A stretch of 34,110 nucleotides of DNA, from NCBI GenBank assembly GCA_964599655.1, contig CAZRGV010000064.1, positions 1-34,110 on the forward strand, in the 5' to 3' direction. The notes under the pieces were generated by a model. The model was given only the letters and a program-made list of their open reading frames with translations, was not told where the DNA came from and made no database searches. Origin of the DNA: CAZRGV01 sp964599655. GTDB taxonomy: Bacteria > Planctomycetota > Planctomycetia > Isosphaerales > Isosphaeraceae. Below are positions 16,838 through 25,360 of the stretch, one piece after another; position 1 is the first letter of the stretch; each line of letters opens with the position of its first letter. Position numbers and translations under genes: made by a program.

Positions 16838-19702
16838 ATGCGCTCCTGGCGGGTCTGGTTCGGCATGGGTCTGGTGCTGATCGCGGCCGGGGCGGGCGCG
16901 ACGTTCTGGGCGATCGACGCCCGGGAGTTCCACCGGGCGCTCGATCAGGCGAAGCGCGACCTGCTCGAAGGGCGCGTCGCTCTGGCCAGGCGGCAACTGT
17001 CCGAGCTCGCCGCTCGACGGCCGGGATCGGGTGAGGTCCAGTTTCATCTCGGCGTTTGCGAGATGGCTCAGGGGCACCTCATCGCGGCGCTGGCCGCCTG
17101 GTCGAAGGTTCCCTCGGATTCGCCCCAGGCCGGCTGGGCCGCGATTCATCGGGCCAGGGCCGAGCTCCAGCGCGGCCGGGTTTCCGAGGCCGAGGCCCTG
17201 TTCACGTCCTCGATCGAGACCCCGGGCTCGCATCGCGCCGAGGCGATTGGGTCGCTCGCCCACCTCTACCGCCTGGAAGGTCGCCTCGAGGACGCCCGAC
17301 GGCTGTTTCAGGAAGGCTTCGCCGATTTTCCCAACCCCATCCGCGCGCTCCGCGATCTCGACCGCCTCGACGCGGATCCCTACCCAGTCGAAGGGGCCCG
17401 CCAGTTCCTGGAGCTGGCCGAGCGACAGGCTCCCCACGATGACCGAGTCTGGCTCGCTCGGGCCCGCTTCGAGATCCGGACCGGCCGTTTCGACGAAGCC
17501 GACCGCTGGCTGACCGCGTGCGAAAACCAACGCCCCGAGGACCCCACCGTCTGGCAAGCCCGGCTCGACTGGGCCCTCGCGGCGGATCGGCCCGAGGCCG
17601 CTTGGCGCGCCCTGACCAGGATTCCGGCCGACGCCGAGGCGGACGTTCGGCTCCCCTGGCTCCGAGCCTGGTTCGCGGCCAAGGCCGGCGATCGGGCCGC
17701 CGAACAAAAGGCGCTCGAGGCCCTGCTGGAACGCGACCCATCCCGGCCCGAAACCCTCGATCGACTGGCCGAGCTGGCCATCGAGGACGGACGGACCGAC
17801 CAGGCATCGCGTTACCGTCGGCGCAAGCAAGAGCGGGAGCGGAACCGAATGGCTTACGAGGCGTTGATTCGCGCCGACGACCCGAAGTCGCGCGCGGCCG
17901 AACTCGCCCGGCTGGCCTTGTCGCTCGGCCGACGGTTCGAGGCCGAACGCTGGTCGGAGCTGGCAAGCGGCCAACCCTCGAAACCGTGGAAGCCGCTCGC
18001 GAACTCGCCGTCGAGGCGGACCCTGGCCGAGTGTTTACGCGATCTGAACAAACCCTCTTCGTCCCCCTCGCGAGAACGGCGTTCGGAACGCGCCGAGAGG
18101 CTCGTTGCGTTCCAGGACGACACGGAAGAGGCGGGGCTTCGGTTCATCCACGTCAACGGCGACACCCGAGGCCGGCTGATCCCACCCGTGACGACCTCCG
18201 GCGGCGTCGGCCTGCTCGACTTCGACGGCGACGGCTGGCTGGACGTCTACGCGGTTCAAGGAGGCCGTTTTCCTCCGGAGTCGACCCCGTCGATCGACGG
18301 CGACCGCCTCTTCCGGAACCGGGGAGACGGCACGTTCGAGGATGTCACCGAGTCGTCCGGCATTGGCGGGATGCGTCGCGGATTCGGCAATGGCGTGGCC
18401 GTGGGTGATTTCGACAACGACGGCGATCCCGACCTGTTCGTCACGCGCTGGCGGCAGTACGCCCTCTATCGGAACCGGGGAGACGGCACGTTCGAGGAGG
18501 CCACGGAGTCGGTCGGTCTCGGAGGCGATCGCGACTGGCCCACCTCCGCCGCGTTCGCCGACCTCGACAACGACGGCGATCTGGACCTCTACGTCGCCCA
18601 TTACCTCAAGTGGGACGAGAACGACCCCCAACCTTGCGTCGATCCCAACGACCCCACCCGCTTCAGTTGCAACCCAAGAGATTTCGAGGCCCTTCCCGAC
18701 CACGTTTTTCGCAACGACGGGGGCCGGTTCGTTGACGTGACCCTCGAGGCAGGCCTCAACGACCGCGAAGGGCGGGGCCTGGGCGTCATCGCCGCCGACC
18801 TCGACGGCGACCGTCGCGTCGACCTGTACGTCGCCAACGACATGTCGGGCGGCTTCCGCAACCGCGGGGGCTTCCGGTTCGAGGAAACGGGTCACGAGGC
18901 CGGCATCGCCTCGAACGCGCAAGGGGGCTACCAGGCGGGCATGGGCGTGGCCTGCGGCGACCTCGACGGCGATGGCCTCCTCGATCTGGCCGTGACCAAC
19001 TACTTCAACGAGTCGACGTCGTTTTTCCACAACCTCGGGTCCGGCCTGTTCGCCGACCATACGTCGGCCATCGGGCTGAAGGCCCCCAGCCGCGACCTGC
19101 TCGGCTTTGGACTGGCGTTCCTCGACGCGAACAATGACGCACGGCTCGACCTGTTGAGCGTGAACGGGCACGTCCAGGACGGCCGTCCCGAGTTCCCCTG
19201 GAAGATGCCCGCTCAGCTCTTGCTCGGCACGCCGGAGGGCCGCCTGATCGACGTCTCCCGACAGGCCGGAGCGCCGTTCCAGGCCGTCCACTTGGGCCGG
19301 GGCCTGGCCGTCGGCGACCTCGACAATGACGGCCGGCTCGACGCGGTCATCCTGTCGCAGGAAGAGCCACTGAGCTATCTTCATAACACGTCGCCGGCCG
19401 GGCATTTCCTGACGCTCCGGCTCGAAGGAACCTCGTCCAATCGCGATGGCGTCGGCGCCGAGGTGACGATCGTTCATGACGGCCGCCGCCAGGTGGCCTC
19501 GCGGTTCGGCGGAGGCAGCTTTCAGTCGGCGGGCGACCCCCGGCTTCATTTCGGGCTGGGCAATTCCACACGCGTCGAAAGCGTCGAGGTTCGCTGGCCG
19601 TCCGGAACGACCGATCAATGGGAGCACCTCGAGGCCGATACCGGATACCGGCTTCGAGAGGGCGACCCGGCGGTCCGGCCGCTCTCGGGTTGGCGTCGTT
19701 GA
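16838..19702 (+). CDS. TPR / FG-GAP (VCBS) repeat / ASPIC-UnbV (CRTAC1-like) protein
   Basis: This intact 954-residue protein has the same architecture as the frameshifted one at 11627-14556. An N-terminal membrane anchor (WFGMGLVLIAAGAGATFWAI) precedes about 400 residues of TPR-like helical repeats (e.g. VQFHLGVCEMAQGHLIAALAAW). The FG-GAP/VCBS blades follow, with Asp-rich loops (GLLDFDGDGWLDVYAVQGG, AVGDFDNDGDPDLFVTRW, AFADLDNDGDLDLYVAHY, VACGDLDGDGLLDLAVTNY). It ends with an ASPIC/UnbV domain (GHFLTLRLEGTSSNRDG, VESVEVRWPSGTTDQWEHL). The ATG at 16838 follows GGAGG (16828-16832); a TTG one codon upstream is less likely. Most of the chain should be outside the cytoplasmic membrane and calcium-binding. 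TPR plus propeller suggests a scaffold or adhesion role, but this is inference. Confidence 0.92.
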   Translation: MRSWRVWFGMGLVLIAAGAGATFWAIDAREFHRALDQAKRDLLEGRVALARRQLSELAARRPGSGEVQFHLGVCEMAQGHLIAALAAWSKVPSDSPQAGWAAIHRARAELQRGRVSEAEALFTSSIETPGSHRAEAIGSLAHLYRLEGRLEDARRLFQEGFADFPNPIRALRDLDRLDADPYPVEGARQFLELAERQAPHDDRVWLARARFEIRTGRFDEADRWLTACENQRPEDPTVWQARLDWALAADRPEAAWRALTRIPADAEADVRLPWLRAWFAAKAGDRAAEQKALEALLERDPSRPETLDRLAELAIEDGRTDQASRYRRRKQERERNRMAYEALIRADDPKSRAAELARLALSLGRRFEAERWSELASGQPSKPWKPLANSPSRRTLAECLRDLNKPSSSPSRERRSERAERLVAFQDDTEEAGLRFIHVNGDTRGRLIPPVTTSGGVGLLDFDGDGWLDVYAVQGGRFPPESTPSIDGDRLFRNRGDGTFEDVTESSGIGGMRRGFGNGVAVGDFDNDGDPDLFVTRWRQYALYRNRGDGTFEEATESVGLGGDRDWPTSAAFADLDNDGDLDLYVAHYLKWDENDPQPCVDPNDPTRFSCNPRDFEALPDHVFRNDGGRFVDVTLEAGLNDREGRGLGVIAADLDGDRRVDLYVANDMSGGFRNRGGFRFEETGHEAGIASNAQGGYQAGMGVACGDLDGDGLLDLAVTNYFNESTSFFHNLGSGLFADHTSAIGLKAPSRDLLGFGLAFLDANNDARLDLLSVNGHVQDGRPEFPWKMPAQLLLGTPEGRLIDVSRQAGAPFQAVHLGRGLAVGDLDNDGRLDAVILSQEEPLSYLHNTSPAGHFLTLRLEGTSSNRDGVGAEVTIVHDGRRQVASRFGGGSFQSAGDPRLHFGLGNSTRVESVEVRWPSGTTDQWEHLEADTGYRLREGDPAVRPLSGWRR
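18314..18342. repeat. 29-bp direct repeat, copy A (inside second FG-GAP gene)
   Basis: Copy A is identical to 18470-18498, with a 156-bp (52-codon) offset. It encodes RNRGDGTFEE/D, the same blade motif repeated in the paralogue at 12819-13020. Confidence 0.85.
18470..18498. repeat. 29-bp direct repeat, copy B (inside second FG-GAP gene)
   Basis: This is the second copy of the repeat at 18314-18342, in the next FG-GAP blade. Confidence 0.85.
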
Positions 19703-19767
19703 CCGTGTTCTTCCCGCGTGTTTTCCTGTGTTCATCGAGCGATTCAAACGCCAAAGTTGACGAGAAT

Positions 19768-20997
19768 ATGATGACCAGTTCCACACCGGCGTCGGGCCGG
19801 ATCGAGTCGATGGACCAGTTCCGGGGCTATACCGTCGCCGGAATGTTCGTGGTGAACTTCCTCGGGGGCTTGACCGCGATTCACGCCGTCTTCAGCCACC
19901 ACAACACCTACTTCAGCTACGCCGACTCGATCATGCCGAGCTTCATGTTCGCGTGCGGCTTCTCGTATCGGCTCAGCATTCTGAGACGTTTGCCCCAGTT
20001 CGGCGCCTGGGTGACCTACCGGAAGTTCTTCACGAGAAGCCTCGGCCTCGTTCTTGTATCCTTGATGATGTATGGATTCGACGATGAGTTTCGGTCGTGG
20101 AACGACATGACCGCCGAAGGGATTCGCGAGTTCATCGCCCGGCTGCTCAAGGCGAACCTCTGGGAAGTGCTGGCGATCATCGGCGTCTGCCAGATCCTGA
20201 TCATGCCGGTCATCGCGGCGAAGGCCCGTGTCCGCTTGGCGACGATTTTGCTGTTCATGGTCGCGCACGTGCTGCTGTCTTATGCGTTCAATTATGACTT
20301 CGTTCATGCGAGGCCCAACTGGCTCGACGCCTACTGGGGCGCGACCAGGACCCGGGCCTGGGACGGCGGCGCGTTTGGCCTGCTCTCCTGGTCGATCCCC
20401 ATGCTCGCCGGTTCGCTGGCTTTCGACCTGATGACGAGTCGAGGGCCAGGCCGCGCCGCGGTACAGATGCTTTCCCTCGGCGTGGTCTTGATGCTCGCCG
20501 GCTACGCGCTCTCCTGCCTGACGCGGCTCTATGACGTCGAGCCGGGCACGACACCGCCCGCGGACGGTTTCGCCGCCTCGCCGGTGCTGCCGCCCTTCGA
20601 GAAGTTTCGAGGCCGCGACCTCTCGTCCCTGCTGGCCGAACCGCCGTTCGTCGAGCCTCCGCCCCCCGAGGTCCGATCGGCCAACTACTGGCGAATGGAC
20701 AAGCGCATCGTCAGCCAGTCGTTCGTCCTGTTCTCCACGGGCTACGCCTTCGCGCTGTACGCCCTGTTCGTCCTAGCCTGCGACCTGGGCGGCCTGCAAC
20801 TCGGACTGTTCCGCACCTTTGGCCGTAACCCCCTGGCGGCCTATGTGATCCATCACGCCATCGAGATGGCCATCCGCCAGATCGTGCCCAAGGACTCCCC
20901 CCTTTGGTGGTGCCTCTGCGGCTTCGCCCTGTTCTTCCTCATCACCTATCGCTTCGTCAAGTACTTCGAGGATCACGACATCTACATCCGGCTCTGA
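19768..20997 (+). CDS. Heparan-alpha-glucosaminide N-acetyltransferase-like (DUF5009/NagX-type) membrane protein
   Basis: This 409-residue polytopic membrane protein opens with RIESMDQFRGYTVAGMFVVNFLG, the form of first helix typical of the HGSNAT/YeiB/DUF5009 acyltransferase-like group. Further hydrophobic helices follow (SLGLVLVSLMMYGF, WEVLAIIGVCQILIMPVIAA, GLLSWSIPMLAGSLAF, MLSLGVVLMLAGYALSCL). Near the C-terminus is TFGRNPLAAYVIHHAIEM, the conserved GRN-x-L-x-x-Y element. Relatives acetylate amino sugars across a membrane using acetyl-CoA; the substrate here is unknown. Between helices lies a Pro-rich extracytoplasmic loop around PPFVEPPPPEVRS. Start is the ATG at 19768 (or 19771). It lies 65 bp after the FG-GAP gene on the same strand. 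Confidence 0.75.
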   Translation: MMTSSTPASGRIESMDQFRGYTVAGMFVVNFLGGLTAIHAVFSHHNTYFSYADSIMPSFMFACGFSYRLSILRRLPQFGAWVTYRKFFTRSLGLVLVSLMMYGFDDEFRSWNDMTAEGIREFIARLLKANLWEVLAIIGVCQILIMPVIAAKARVRLATILLFMVAHVLLSYAFNYDFVHARPNWLDAYWGATRTRAWDGGAFGLLSWSIPMLAGSLAFDLMTSRGPGRAAVQMLSLGVVLMLAGYALSCLTRLYDVEPGTTPPADGFAASPVLPPFEKFRGRDLSSLLAEPPFVEPPPPEVRSANYWRMDKRIVSQSFVLFSTGYAFALYALFVLACDLGGLQLGLFRTFGRNPLAAYVIHHAIEMAIRQIVPKDSPLWWCLCGFALFFLITYRFVKYFEDHDIYIRL

Positions 20998-21069
20998 CAC
21001 CGAACGGCGTCAATCGGCCGGCGCTCTCGGCTGGGCAGCGTCCACCGAAATCCTTGCGGGACGGGCAGA

Positions 21070-21090
21070 TCGGTGGGCGTTGCCCACCGA
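21070..21090. repeat. Intergenic palindrome with a GGTGGGC/GCCCACC core
   Basis: A perfect 9-bp stem TCGGTGGGC / GCCCACCGA with a GTT loop lies 72 bp after the acetyltransferase-like gene. It shares a core with the palindromes at 23751-23771 and 34065-34087, so it may be one unit of a dispersed repeat, and may also end transcription. The remainder of the 292-bp gap (20998-21289) holds no gene. Confidence 0.7.
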
Positions 21091-21289
21091 CGAACAACGA
21101 CGACGACGGTGCCGGTCGATTCCGCCGGATCTTGGGTTCCGAGTGAAACTGGGAGCTCTAGCTCGTGCGGGGAAGACACGTCGTGTGGCAATTCTGAACG
21201 TTCGAGGGGTTGAGGGTCGATAGTAAACCTGAACAACGTGGGAAAGGCCGGTCTCGGAGGGGCCGGTCGCACTCGTTCAGGAGGCGGTG

Positions 21290-22315
21290 ATGAAGGCCAG
21301 AGGGATCGTTGGTTGGGCGTTGTGGGTTGGGATCGTGGTTCTTGGCCAGGGATGGGACGGCCGCGCCGAGGAAGGCTGGGCGGAGGCCCTGTTCACGGAA
21401 CACGGGCATGATTTCGGCCCGGTTCCCCGAGGGGCCAAGGTCCGGCACGGCTTCGTGTTGACCAACCGCTACGCCGAGACGATCTCGATTCTCGATGTTC
21501 GGGCGTCGTGTGGCTGCACGTCGGGTCGAGCGTCGGCTTCGGTCGTGCCGCCGGGCGGGTCGGCGGTGATCGAGGCGGAGATGGATACCCGCAACTTCGT
21601 CGGCCCGAAGGCGACGACGCTGACGGTCACGATGGTGACGGCCAACGGCCGGCACGGCGAAGCGCGCCTGGCCGTCTCGTCGAACATCCTGAGCGACATC
21701 GTGCTCAATCCCGGCTCGATCGACTTCGGCGCGGTGGCTCGGGGCCAGACCGCCCGGCAGGTCCTCACGATCGACCGTTACGGAGCGCCCGCCTGGACGA
21801 TCGAGCGGATGATCGCGACGAGCCATTTGAGCCAGTACATCGACGCGTCGCTGGTGGAAACGCTACGGACGCCGCAGGCGGTCGGTTATCAGTTGACGGT
21901 CTCGCTCAAGCCGGATGCGCCCGCTGGGCCGATTCGGGAGGAAATCCGGATCGTGACCAACGACCGGGAAAGTCCGGTTGTGCCGGTTCTGGTGACGGCC
22001 ATGGTTCGGGGGGCGCTGACGGCCTCGCCCAGCCTGCTGGCGATGGGTCGCGTCTCCTCGGCGCAGGGGGTTCAGGGGCGTTTCCTGATCCGGGGGACCA
22101 AGCCGTTCGCGATCAAGTCGATCGAGGGCGAGGGGGACGGCTTTCAGGTCGCCTCGACCGACCCGAGCCGGAAGGCGCTGCACATCGTCACGGTGTCGTA
22201 CAAGCCGGAGCTCGGCACCACGCGAGGCGACCTCCGACGCACCTTCCGGGTCGTCACCGACCTTCCCGGCGAGCCGGCCCTGGAGCTCAACGCCACGCTC
22301 CACGTGGACCCTTGA
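21290..22315 (+). CDS. DUF1573 domain-containing exported protein
   Basis: The 341-residue protein has a short N-terminal signal peptide (GIVGWALWVGIVVLGQGWDG) and then a DUF1573 immunoglobulin-like domain. The domain starts with HDFGPVPRGAKVRHGFVLTN and carries the characteristic Cys-Gly-Cys of VRASCGCTSGRAS. A second similar beta-sandwich begins at GSIDFGAVARGQTARQVLTI. DUF1573 proteins are abundant in planctomycetes and Bacteroidetes; their function is unknown to me, though the fold resembles choice-of-anchor and chaperone-like domains. The ATG at 21290 follows CAGGAGG (21279-21284 region) with 5-nt spacing, preferred over an overlapping GTG. Confidence 0.9.
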   Translation: MKARGIVGWALWVGIVVLGQGWDGRAEEGWAEALFTEHGHDFGPVPRGAKVRHGFVLTNRYAETISILDVRASCGCTSGRASASVVPPGGSAVIEAEMDTRNFVGPKATTLTVTMVTANGRHGEARLAVSSNILSDIVLNPGSIDFGAVARGQTARQVLTIDRYGAPAWTIERMIATSHLSQYIDASLVETLRTPQAVGYQLTVSLKPDAPAGPIREEIRIVTNDRESPVVPVLVTAMVRGALTASPSLLAMGRVSSAQGVQGRFLIRGTKPFAIKSIEGEGDGFQVASTDPSRKALHIVTVSYKPELGTTRGDLRRTFRVVTDLPGEPALELNATLHVDP

Positions 22316-22394
22316 GCCCGTCGCTGTCGTAGAATACCAGAGAGGACCGGACGTCGCCGATTCTCAACACGGGTTCGAGCGGAAGGAGGCCCCG

Positions 22395-23657
22395 ATGTCG
22401 CAGCCGGATTCGACGGGAATGCCGCGAGACACGGGTTCCGGGGTCGTCGAGGAGATCGAGGTCCACGGCCACATCATCGACTCGTTGCTGCTGCCCAAGA
22501 TTCTCGACCGGATTCTTCAGATGGGGGGGCAGTTCGAGATTCGAGAGTGCGTGATCGGGCCCCGTCGGGTCGATCCGAGCCATGCACGGATCGCGGTCCG
22601 GGCCGCCTCGCCCGAACGGCTCGATGAAATTCTCGGCGATCTCGTCGAGCATGGCGCGTCGCCCGTCCATCCCGAAGACGCTCGAACGGTCGAGGCCGAC
22701 ATTCCGGGAGCCTTCCCGGAAGGGTTTTACAGCACGACCAACCAGCGCACCCAGATCCGGCTCGGCGGGCGCTGGATCGACGTGGCCGACCAGGAGATGG
22801 ATTGCGGCATCGCCGTCGATTTCCAAGCCCGAACGGCCCGTTGCCTTCCGATGATCGACGTGACGGTCGGAACGCCGATCGTTGTCGGACACGCCGGGGT
22901 GCGGGTCGTGCCGCTCGAACGGCCCAGGGGCGAGAGCCCGTTCAGCTTCATGAGCTCCAGCGTTTCGAGCGAGAAGCCCAAGGCCGTCAACCTGGCCAGC
23001 GTGGCGTCGTCGATCCGCGAGACCCGACAGGCCGGCAAGAAGGTCCTGCTCGTCGGCGGACCGGCCATCGTGCACACCGGCTCGGCCGAGCATGTCGCTC
23101 GCCTGATCCGAGACGGCTGGGTCCAGACCCTCTTCGCCGGCAACGCCCTGGCCACGCACGACATCGAGCAGGCCCTTTTCGGCACGAGTCTCGGCGTCTC
23201 GCTCCTCCGAGGGGTGCCGATCGAGCACGGCCACGAGCACCACCTTCGCGCCATCAACACGATCCGACGCCTCGGCGGCATCAAGAAGGCCGTCGAGGCC
23301 GGCGTCCTCCGGTCGGGCATCATGTACGAGTCCGTCCAGTCGGGGATCGAGGTCGTTCTGGCCGGCTCGATCCGTGATGATGGGCCATTGCCCGAGGTCA
23401 TCACCGACACGATCCAGGCGCAGGCCCGGATGCGGCAGGCCATTCACGACGTCGGATTCGCCCTGATGATCGCCACGGCCTTGCATTCGATCGCCACCGG
23501 CAACCTGCTGCCGGCCTGGGTCCAGGTCGTCTGCGTCGACATCAACCCCGCCACCGTCACCAAGCTGGCCGACCGTGGCACGTTCCAGACGATCGGCCTG
23601 GTGACCGACGTCGAGCCGTTCCTTCGGAGCCTGGCCCACGAGCTGGGCCAGGGCTGA
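22395..23657 (+). CDS. TIGR00300-family (LOR/SDH domain) protein, predicted ornithine cyclodeaminase
   Basis: This is a 420-residue protein of the TIGR00300 family, the conserved LOR/SDH region. It corresponds to the C-terminal part of cyanobacterial AgrE/ArgZ, reported to convert ornithine to proline with ammonia release. The N-terminal domain has EEIEVHGHIIDSLLLPKILD and an EMDCGIAVD cysteine motif with neighbouring RCLPM. The C-terminal half looks like an NAD-binding Rossmann domain (KKVLLVGGPAIVHTG, WVQTLFAGNALATHDIE), followed by RGVPIEHGHEHHLRAIN. The start has a near-perfect ribosome site, GGAAGGAGG (22381-22389). An arginine dihydrolase-like gene follows 171 bp later, supporting the substrate assignment. 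Direct proof of activity is lacking for planctomycete versions as far as I know. Confidence 0.82.
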   Translation: MSQPDSTGMPRDTGSGVVEEIEVHGHIIDSLLLPKILDRILQMGGQFEIRECVIGPRRVDPSHARIAVRAASPERLDEILGDLVEHGASPVHPEDARTVEADIPGAFPEGFYSTTNQRTQIRLGGRWIDVADQEMDCGIAVDFQARTARCLPMIDVTVGTPIVVGHAGVRVVPLERPRGESPFSFMSSSVSSEKPKAVNLASVASSIRETRQAGKKVLLVGGPAIVHTGSAEHVARLIRDGWVQTLFAGNALATHDIEQALFGTSLGVSLLRGVPIEHGHEHHLRAINTIRRLGGIKKAVEAGVLRSGIMYESVQSGIEVVLAGSIRDDGPLPEVITDTIQAQARMRQAIHDVGFALMIATALHSIATGNLLPAWVQVVCVDINPATVTKLADRGTFQTIGLVTDVEPFLRSLAHELGQG

Positions 23658-23750
23658 GGCCGCGCAGCGCACCACCAACGACCCGAAGTCTCTTCGCGTA
23701 ACACGGCTCCACCCCATGACACGGAATCGCTTCGGACGCTTGTCTCTGGT

Positions 23751-23771
23751 AGAGTGGGCACGGCCCACCCT
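23751..23771. repeat. Intergenic palindrome with a GTGGGC/GCCCAC core
   Basis: AGAGTGGGC and GCCCACCCT pair over 9 positions with one mismatch around an ACG loop. It sits between the TIGR00300 gene and the amidinotransferase gene. The core matches the palindromes at 21070-21090 and 34065-34087. It may reduce read-through between the two genes. Confidence 0.65.
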
Positions 23772-23828
23772 GCGGAAGACCACCGTTTCGGGCGGTTCCG
23801 TACGACTCGTCTCGAGGGAGGCCCTCTC

Positions 23829-24677
23829 ATGTCCAGAGTCCCTCGGATCTTGATGTGCCCGCCAGATTACTACGGGATCGAGTACGAGATCAATCCTTGG
23901 ATGAATGTGCATGTGGCCAGCGATCCGGCCGAATCGCGCCGACAGTGGCGATCGCTTCACGACACGCTGGTTGATCTCGGCGTCACGATCGAGCGGATCG
24001 AGCCGGTCCGTGGCTTGCCGGACCTCGTCTTCACGGCCAATGCCGGCCTGATTTACGAGGACCGCGTGATCAGCTCCCGGTTCCGTTATGGCGTTCGCCA
24101 GAAGGAGTCGCCCCACTTCGAGGCTTGGTTCGCGTCGCACGGGTTCCGGGTCGAGCGGCTACCGGAGGGTTTGTTCTTCGAGGGGGCCGGCGACGCCCTG
24201 TTCTGCGGTGAGACGCTGTTCGCCGGCTACCGGTTCCGCAGCGACGCCAGGAGCCACCAGTGGATTGGCGAGCGGCTCGGAGTCGAGGTCTTGCCGCTGG
24301 AGCTCGTCGACCCGAGGTTTTACCACCTCGATACGTGCTTCTGCCCGCTGGCCGAGGCGGTGGCGATCTATTACCCTGGGGCCTTTGACGACTACGGCCG
24401 GTCGGTCTTGAACGCGAGGATTGGCCGCCTGATCGAGGTGTCGGCGGAGGAGGCGGTGTCCTTCAGTTGCAACGCGGTGGTGGTCGGAACGTCGGTTGTG
24501 CTCAACGAAGGCGCGCCGAAGCTCGCGCGATCGTTGCGGGCTGCCGGTTACGAGGTTCGCCCGTTGCGGCTGACCGAGTTCATCAAGGCGGGCGGAAGCG
24601 CCAAGTGCCTGACGCTCCGGCTCGATGGTGAGGACGCCGCGACCTGGGCCCGCGCAACGCTCGCGGCCCACCCCTGA
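23829..24677 (+). CDS. Amidinotransferase-superfamily arginine dihydrolase-like enzyme
   Basis: The 282-residue protein matches the N-terminal, guanidine-modifying domain of cyanobacterial ArgZ/AgrE. That enzyme hydrolyses arginine to ornithine, carbon dioxide and two ammonia. It starts RILMCPPDYYGIEYEINPWM, nearly the ArgZ signature. Key positions are visible: Asn22, Asn71 (in FTANAGLIYEDR), His166 (YHLDTCF) and the nucleophile Cys260 (GGSAKCLTL). As I recall, Asn22 and Asn71 mark the dihydrolase rather than dimethylarginine or other amidinotransferase branches. The ATG at 23829 follows GAGGGAGG (23814-23821). Unlike ArgZ there is no fused C-terminal domain; that part is encoded by the preceding gene. 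An alternative would be a dimethylargininase-like activity. Confidence 0.85.
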   Translation: MSRVPRILMCPPDYYGIEYEINPWMNVHVASDPAESRRQWRSLHDTLVDLGVTIERIEPVRGLPDLVFTANAGLIYEDRVISSRFRYGVRQKESPHFEAWFASHGFRVERLPEGLFFEGAGDALFCGETLFAGYRFRSDARSHQWIGERLGVEVLPLELVDPRFYHLDTCFCPLAEAVAIYYPGAFDDYGRSVLNARIGRLIEVSAEEAVSFSCNAVVVGTSVVLNEGAPKLARSLRAAGYEVRPLRLTEFIKAGGSAKCLTLRLDGEDAATWARATLAAHP

Positions 24678-24726
24678 TTGGGCCGGACCGCACCCCAATC
24701 CTGGACGACTCCCGAGGGTCCGAACG

Positions 24727-25221
24727 ATGATTTCGCTCCTCTACCTGTTGCGGCACGGGATCGCCTTTCCGCCGGGCAGTCCGGATTTCACCGAGACGGA
24801 GCGGCCCCTCACGACCAAGGGGGCGCGTCGGGTCGAACAGGTGGCGGAGGGCCTTCGAGCGATCGGTTGCGAGCTCGACCGCATCGTTTCCAGCCCCCTG
24901 GCCCGCGCCTGGCAGACCGCGGAGATCGTCGCGAAGGTCCTCGGGCGGACCGATCAGCTGGAACCGGACGACGCGCTCCGCGCCGGCGAGTCGGCCGAGA
25001 GCGTGCGGAGCTGGCTCGGCCAACGCCCGGAGTCTCGGCTGTTGATTGTCGGGCATGAGCCCTGGATGTCCGACCTGGTCCGTTTGCTGGTCGTCGGCAG
25101 CGCCGGGCCGCCGATCTGTCAGTTGCGAAAAGGGGGCGTCGCCGCTCTGGCCTCGGAAAGCGACGGCCTTTACCGCATCGAATGGCTGGCGCGCCCCCGG
25201 CTGCTCCGCAAGCTCAACTAA
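24727..25221 (+). CDS. sixA: Phosphohistidine phosphatase SixA-like
   Basis: This is a 164-residue compact histidine phosphatase. The catalytic RHG motif is at the start (LYLLRHGIA, nucleophile His10). LTTKGARRVEQVAEGL and VSSPLARAWQTAEI follow with the second conserved Arg, and VGHEPWMSDL carries the second catalytic His. SixA removes phosphate from His of phosphorelay or PTS-type proteins. Its length fits the short SixA branch rather than phosphoglycerate mutases. The start at 24727 places the RHG motif at residue 9, as usual. It converges with ppk1 139 bp away; sixA and ppk genes are often neighbours, suggesting a link to phosphate metabolism. Confidence 0.87.
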   Translation: MISLLYLLRHGIAFPPGSPDFTETERPLTTKGARRVEQVAEGLRAIGCELDRIVSSPLARAWQTAEIVAKVLGRTDQLEPDDALRAGESAESVRSWLGQRPESRLLIVGHEPWMSDLVRLLVVGSAGPPICQLRKGGVAALASESDGLYRIEWLARPRLLRKLN

Positions 25222-25360
25222 GGCGCGGTTCGCGAAGGGCCGGTTCGATTGTCCGTGGAAACGCGCCGGATTGCGTGGCTGGGGTCGCGTCGAACCCCCG
25301 TCCCCTCGGTCGGCGTCGGGTCGTGTCGTGGTTGGCCGCCGCCTGGTCGCGAAGGTCGGT

